Below, one piece after another: positions 60,383-64,000 of a stretch of 64,000 nucleotides of DNA. The notes under the pieces were generated by a model. It was not told where the DNA came from. It did no database searches and saw only the letters and a list, made by a program, of their open reading frames with translations. The position numbers and the translations under genes were made by a program. How positions within the stretch are numbered: position 1 is the first letter of the stretch; the number at the start of each line of letters is the position of its first letter. Location of the stretch: positions 5,669,001 to 5,733,000 of the forward strand of contig NZ_LT629750.1 of the NCBI RefSeq assembly GCF_900105125.1, written 5' to 3'. This DNA comes from Bradyrhizobium canariense. Its GTDB lineage: Bacteria; Pseudomonadota; Alphaproteobacteria; Rhizobiales; Xanthobacteraceae.

Positions 60383-61177
60383 ATGACAGACCTCGACGAC
60401 GACAAGCGCCATATGTTCGGCAAGTACCAGTTGAAGCCGAACAGCGGCGTTAACCCGCCGTACTCGCCGGCCTATCCCGTGGAGTGGGGTTGCGCCTTGC
60501 GGACGGTGGAGATCATGACGCGGGTTGCGCCGTCAAAGCTAAAAACCCTGTTGGCGGATACGCCGTTCGAAATCGTCAATGATCGCGTTGCGTTCCGGTT
60601 CATGCTGTCGCCAGGCCATTCAATGGCCGTGCATACCGGACAGATGTTCGATCTGATGATCACCGTTCCCGTTCGCTACAAGGACCTTTTCACCGAAACG
60701 CACATCTTCATGTACTGCAGCGACCCGATGGGTATCTGCGCCGGCCGGGAAGTTTTTGGCTATACCAAGAAGGACGCCCATTATGCGTTCGACGAGCGCC
60801 CCGACGGCTCGATTACGGGATGGGTCAAGCGGCGCGGCATTCCGCTGGCGGATTTCAGCTTCACGCCGGACGCGGATGCGCCGATCGTTCGCATTGTCGA
60901 TGGCAAGGAACAGCCCGGCGGCGAAATTCACGTTCGCCGCTTGCCTCATCCGGCGCGTCTGGAGACTGCTTATGCTGACATCGCCTATCGGCGCACGCCC
61001 TTGAAATACTCTGCGCCCTTGGCCGGGCGCGCCACCATGACATTGCACCCCTGCATCTACGATCCGATCGCAGATCTCGAACCGGAGATACTGGGCGCGC
61101 ACTTCATGGTGTCCGACGTCTATGGCGGCGGCTTTGAAGTGGAGGACCGGCGCCTGATTGAGCGCCTGACTCCGTAA
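60383..61177 (+). CDS. Acetoacetate decarboxylase family protein
   Basis: 264 residues. The Schiff-base region AGREVFGYTKKDAHYAF (about residues 120-136, Lys129/130) matches the ADC motif GREVxGYPKK with Thr in place of Pro. YVEWGCALRTVEI-like and FTETHIFMYCSDPMG segments fit the family. ATG 60383 has GGAGGAAGAG upstream. In catabolic clusters such proteins may decarboxylate a beta-keto acid or act as tautomerase/hydratase-like enzymes. It is 45 bases downstream of the oxygenase gene. Confidence 0.88.
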   Translation: MTDLDDDKRHMFGKYQLKPNSGVNPPYSPAYPVEWGCALRTVEIMTRVAPSKLKTLLADTPFEIVNDRVAFRFMLSPGHSMAVHTGQMFDLMITVPVRYKDLFTETHIFMYCSDPMGICAGREVFGYTKKDAHYAFDERPDGSITGWVKRRGIPLADFSFTPDADAPIVRIVDGKEQPGGEIHVRRLPHPARLETAYADIAYRRTPLKYSAPLAGRATMTLHPCIYDPIADLEPEILGAHFMVSDVYGGGFEVEDRRLIERLTP

Positions 61178-61264
61178 CAACAATGACCGGCGCGCAAAGC
61201 ACGTGCAGGCGTCAACAATCGGTATCGAGAAATAGCTCGAGCCGAACAACAGGGAGGCTCGACC

Positions 61265-62506
61265 ATGGAACGGCTCTATCCGCTAAGCCGCCGCCGGCTA
61301 CTGGCCGGCGCCGGCGGACTTGCGTTGTCTATGAGCAATTTTGCCGCGCGCGCGGATGACGCGACGCCATTGCGTCTCGGGGTGCTGACAGACATGTCGA
61401 GCCTGTACGCCGACATTACCGGTCCCGGATCGGTTGTCGCAGCCAAGATGGCGCTCGAGGACTTTCTGGCCTCGCCGCACCAGATCAAGCGTCCGATCGA
61501 AGTGGTCAGCGGCGATCACATGAACAAGGCCGATCTCGGCGCCAACATCGCCCGCGAGTGGATCGACCGGAACAATGTGGATGTCGTCATCGATGTTCCG
61601 AATTCCGCCGTCGCGCTGGCCGTGCGCAACGTCGTTCAGCAGAGCAACAAGGCGTTGCTGGTCTCCGGCGCCTCGTCGTCCGACCTGACCGGCAAGGCGT
61701 GCTCGCCGAACCTCGTGCACTGGAGTTACGATACCTATGCGCTTTCGTCGGGGACCGCGCGTGCCGTCATCGCCGAAGGCGGCAAAACCTGGTTCACGTT
61801 GACAGCCGACTATGCGTTCGGTCATGCGATGGAGAAGGAGGTCAGGACTGTCGTCGAGAAATTGGGTGGCACGGTTGTCGGTGGCGTTCGTGCGCCGATC
61901 AACACCCAGGACTTCTCGTCCTTCCTGCTCCAGGCACAGGCGTCCAAGGCCCAGATCATCGGGTTGATCAATGCGGGTGGCGACACCATCAACTCCATCA
62001 AGCAATCCGTCGAATTCGGGATCCAGCGCGGCGGCCAGAAGGTCGTCGCCACGGTTCTCTACCTCAGCGATGTCCATTCACTGGGGCTCAATGTTGCGCA
62101 AGGGCTCCAGTTCACGGAATCGTTCTACTGGGATTTAAACGATGGAACGCGCGCCTGGGCCAAGCGCTTCGCCCCGCGCAATAACGGCAGGTATCCGACC
62201 GCCATGCAGGCTGGCGTTTATGGCGCCACGCTTCATTATCTGAAGGCCATAGATCAACTCGGTGCGTCCGGCGACGGCAAGGCCGTGGTGGAGGAAATGA
62301 AGAAGCTGCCGACGGACGATCCGCTTTTCGGCAAGGGCTCCATTCGCGCCGACGGCCGCAAACTGCACAATATGTACTTGTTCGAGGTCAAGAAGCCGGA
62401 CGAATCCAAATATCCCTGGGATTACTACAAGCTGGTCAAGACGATTCCGCCGGCCGAAGCCTGGCGACCCCTTGAAGAAGGCGGCTGCGATTTTCTCAAA
62501 TCATGA
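61265..62506 (+). CDS. ABC transporter substrate-binding protein, branched-chain amino acid type (paralogue 3)
   Basis: 413 residues. The N terminus LSRRRLLAGAGGLALS looks like a twin-arginine (Tat) signal, unlike the other two paralogues. LRLGVLTDMSSLYADITGPG, FTLTADYAFGHAME, QAQASKAQIIGLINAGGDTI and GSIRADGRKLHNMYLFE align with the proteins at 17315 and 29636. It probably binds the substrate of the PhyH/ADC/SDR cluster. Its stop overlaps the next gene by 4 bases (ATGA). No transporter permease gene is adjacent. Confidence 0.92.
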   Translation: MERLYPLSRRRLLAGAGGLALSMSNFAARADDATPLRLGVLTDMSSLYADITGPGSVVAAKMALEDFLASPHQIKRPIEVVSGDHMNKADLGANIAREWIDRNNVDVVIDVPNSAVALAVRNVVQQSNKALLVSGASSSDLTGKACSPNLVHWSYDTYALSSGTARAVIAEGGKTWFTLTADYAFGHAMEKEVRTVVEKLGGTVVGGVRAPINTQDFSSFLLQAQASKAQIIGLINAGGDTINSIKQSVEFGIQRGGQKVVATVLYLSDVHSLGLNVAQGLQFTESFYWDLNDGTRAWAKRFAPRNNGRYPTAMQAGVYGATLHYLKAIDQLGASGDGKAVVEEMKKLPTDDPLFGKGSIRADGRKLHNMYLFEVKKPDESKYPWDYYKLVKTIPPAEAWRPLEEGGCDFLKS

Positions 62507-63267
62507 AAGTGATGATCGAGACAGATCGGCCGGTGGCGTTGGTCACCGGCGGCGGAGGAGATTTGGGCCGCGCCATCGCGCTTCGGTTGGCGCGAACCTG
62601 TGCAGCCGTCGCGATCGTCGACATCGACGAACGTTCCGCCGATGCGACCGCAAGGCTGGTAGAGGCCGCCGGCTGCAAGTCGGTGGCCATCCGCGCGGAC
62701 GTCTCAAGCCCGCACGAGACGGCGGCCTTCGTCGATGCTGTTGAAGGCACGCTCGGGCCGATCGGCATTTTCGCCAATAATGCCGGGATCGAGGGCGTCG
62801 TAGCGCCGCTGCATGAATACCCGGATGAAATCTTTGACCGGTTGCTTGCAGTCAACGTGAAGGGCGTCTTCCTCGGGCTGAAACATGTGCTGGCGAAGAT
62901 GACGCCCCGCGGACGGGGCGCGATCGTCAATACCGCGTCGACATCGGCGATCCGCGGTCGTGCCGGACTTGCCGGCTATGTCGCGTCCAAACATGCCGTG
63001 CTGGGGCTAACGCGGACGGCGGCGCTGGAGGTGGTGGGGACGCGAATTCGGGTGAACGCGGTGCTTCCGGGGCCGATCGAATCCCGGATGATCCGGAATC
63101 TGGACGATCAGGCCGGCCGCAACGCGTCGGGCCTTCGCAGATCAGGCTCGGCCCGATATGGCAAGCCGGAAAACATCGCCGATGTCGTCGCATTCCTTGC
63201 CTCCGACGATGCATCGCATGTCAACGGAGCGGCCTGGGTGGTGGACGCGGGTATGACGGTTCCGTAG
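62503..63267 (+). CDS. SDR family oxidoreductase
   Basis: 254 residues: VALVTGGGGDLGRAIAL (about residues 11-27), NNAGIEG (about 91-97), catalytic Ser in VNTASTSAIRG and YVASKHAVLGLT. It starts ATG 62503, overlapping the binding-protein stop by 4 bases, so the two are translationally coupled. RBS is weak, in line with coupling. Likely role: oxidation of a hydroxyl group in the pathway. Confidence 0.93.
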   Translation: MKVMIETDRPVALVTGGGGDLGRAIALRLARTCAAVAIVDIDERSADATARLVEAAGCKSVAIRADVSSPHETAAFVDAVEGTLGPIGIFANNAGIEGVVAPLHEYPDEIFDRLLAVNVKGVFLGLKHVLAKMTPRGRGAIVNTASTSAIRGRAGLAGYVASKHAVLGLTRTAALEVVGTRIRVNAVLPGPIESRMIRNLDDQAGRNASGLRRSGSARYGKPENIADVVAFLASDDASHVNGAAWVVDAGMTVP

Positions 63268-63281
63268 AGCGACGCCGCGGC

Positions 63282-64000
63282 TCAGCCGATCACGCCGGCG
63301 CCGATTTTTTCCGAGACGATTTTCGCAGCGTTACGAAGCTCGCTCGCGATGCTGGCGGCTTCTGTGGCGGGAATCCTGTCTTGCCGAACCAGCGGCACGG
63401 TCAAGGCCGCGACCGCGCGCCCGGATGCCTCGGTGATCGGGCAGCTGTAAGCGAGAATCCGCGTATAGCCGTCGTCGTTGGAAAAATTCCCGCCCTCGGA
63501 AGATATCCGGTCCAGCGCCGCCAGCGCCTTCTTGCCGCTGATGCGGTCATAATCGGCGATGACATCGGCTAGCTCCTGTCGCCGGCTTTCGAGCTGGAAT
63601 GCGGCCAGCACTTTCGCCGACGCGTATTGCTGAGTGAGGGGAAAAACCGCGCCTACCTTGACCGACCAGCCCATCAGCCATTCCGGTTCGATGCGCGCGA
63701 TCACCATGAATTGTTCGCCATGCAAAACCGTGAGATGGCACGACAGTTGGACGCGGCCGGCCAGCTGCTCCATGACCGGAAGCGCCGCCTGCAACAGCCT
63801 TTCGGTCGGCGGAAATTGCGAGGCGATCCGGAATAATTTCAGCGTCAGCGTATATTCCGCCGTGGCCGGATCGCGGGTGACGTAGCCGCGCCGCTCCAGG
63901 GCGACCAGCATCCGGAATATCTCGCTGACCGAGCGACCGACGCGCTCGGCAAGCTGCTTCTGGCTCAGGCCGTGCGATTCCGCGGCCAGCGCTTCGAGCA
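63282..64000 (-). CDS. IclR family transcriptional regulator, N terminus outside the window
   Basis: About 239 residues visible. At the right edge the winged-helix part LSQKQLAERVGRSVSEIFRM is followed by LVALERRGYVTRDPATAEYTLTLKLFRI (HTH recognition helix and wing), then the C-terminal GAF-like effector domain (VQLSCHLTVLHGEQFMVIAR, AVAALTVPLVRQDR). The reading frame is open to the window end, so the start lies beyond 64000. It converges with the SDR gene with 14 bases between the stops. It is the obvious candidate regulator of the cluster, and may respond to an aromatic or carboxylic acid. Confidence 0.92.
   Translation of the reverse strand, partial: LEALAAESHGLSQKQLAERVGRSVSEIFRMLVALERRGYVTRDPATAEYTLTLKLFRIASQFPPTERLLQAALPVMEQLAGRVQLSCHLTVLHGEQFMVIARIEPEWLMGWSVKVGAVFPLTQQYASAKVLAAFQLESRRQELADVIADYDRISGKKALAALDRISSEGGNFSNDDGYTRILAYSCPITEASGRAVAALTVPLVRQDRIPATEAASIASELRNAAKIVSEKIGAGVIG

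Overview
The window reads as chromosome of a high-GC alphaproteobacterium of the Bradyrhizobium / Nitrobacteraceae type. The grounds are the order rpmB - DUF3108 protein - SUV3-like helicase - S4 protein - fdxA - carD, which I know as a conserved Rhizobiales block, the abundance of solute-binding proteins and acyl-CoA enzymes, and several families of intergenic palindromic repeats typical of these genomes. The genus is inferred; no rRNA lies in the window. One tRNA, tRNA-Arg(CCU), is at 52374-52450.

Layout. 1-9564: metabolic and accessory genes (MFS transporter cut by the left edge, LLM flavin monooxygenase, FAD monooxygenase, secreted beta-propeller, esterase, DUF2336 protein, patatin-like phospholipase). 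9869-12313: a small ABM-like protein, an atypical type II dehydroquinase and a long stretch of dispersed repeats. 12590-17026: a visibly lower-GC four-gene operon on the minus strand encoding a Z1 helicase-like ATPase, a small protein of unknown fold, a DNA methyltransferase and a single-HKD phospholipase D-like protein. This is the best candidate for a poorly described restriction/defence system. 17315-26736: an orphan solute-binding protein, then the conserved rpmB-to-carD housekeeping block.

26981-39084: an M48 lipoprotein protease, an SNase-like protein, and an acyl-CoA catabolic cluster made of a solute-binding protein, enoyl-CoA hydratase, VOC protein, ADP-forming CoA ligase, a second hydratase, two different acyl-CoA dehydrogenases and an SDR. 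39267-45013: small membrane and secreted proteins, a ketopantoate-reductase family protein and a TAXI-type receptor with a C-terminal membrane anchor. 45471-52241: a very large SAM/cyclase/AAA/TPR protein, an aberrant patatin with Cys and Glu in place of the Ser-Asp dyad, a PaiB-like protein and a second cyclase with two CxxC pairs. 52511-54404: a DyP peroxidase carrying an encapsulin cargo peptide, overlapping the encapsulin shell gene, which together form a complete nanocompartment operon. 54476-64000: an MHS-type transporter and a second catabolic locus (HAD dehalogenase, two SDRs, PanE-like reductase, phytanoyl-CoA-dioxygenase-like oxygenase, acetoacetate-decarboxylase-like protein, solute-binding protein), ending in an IclR regulator cut by the right edge.

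Three paralogous branched-chain-amino-acid-type solute-binding proteins (17315, 29636, 61265) occur without permease or ATPase genes beside them. Two sit inside catabolic clusters, which suggests that they deliver the substrate of those pathways through transporters encoded elsewhere.
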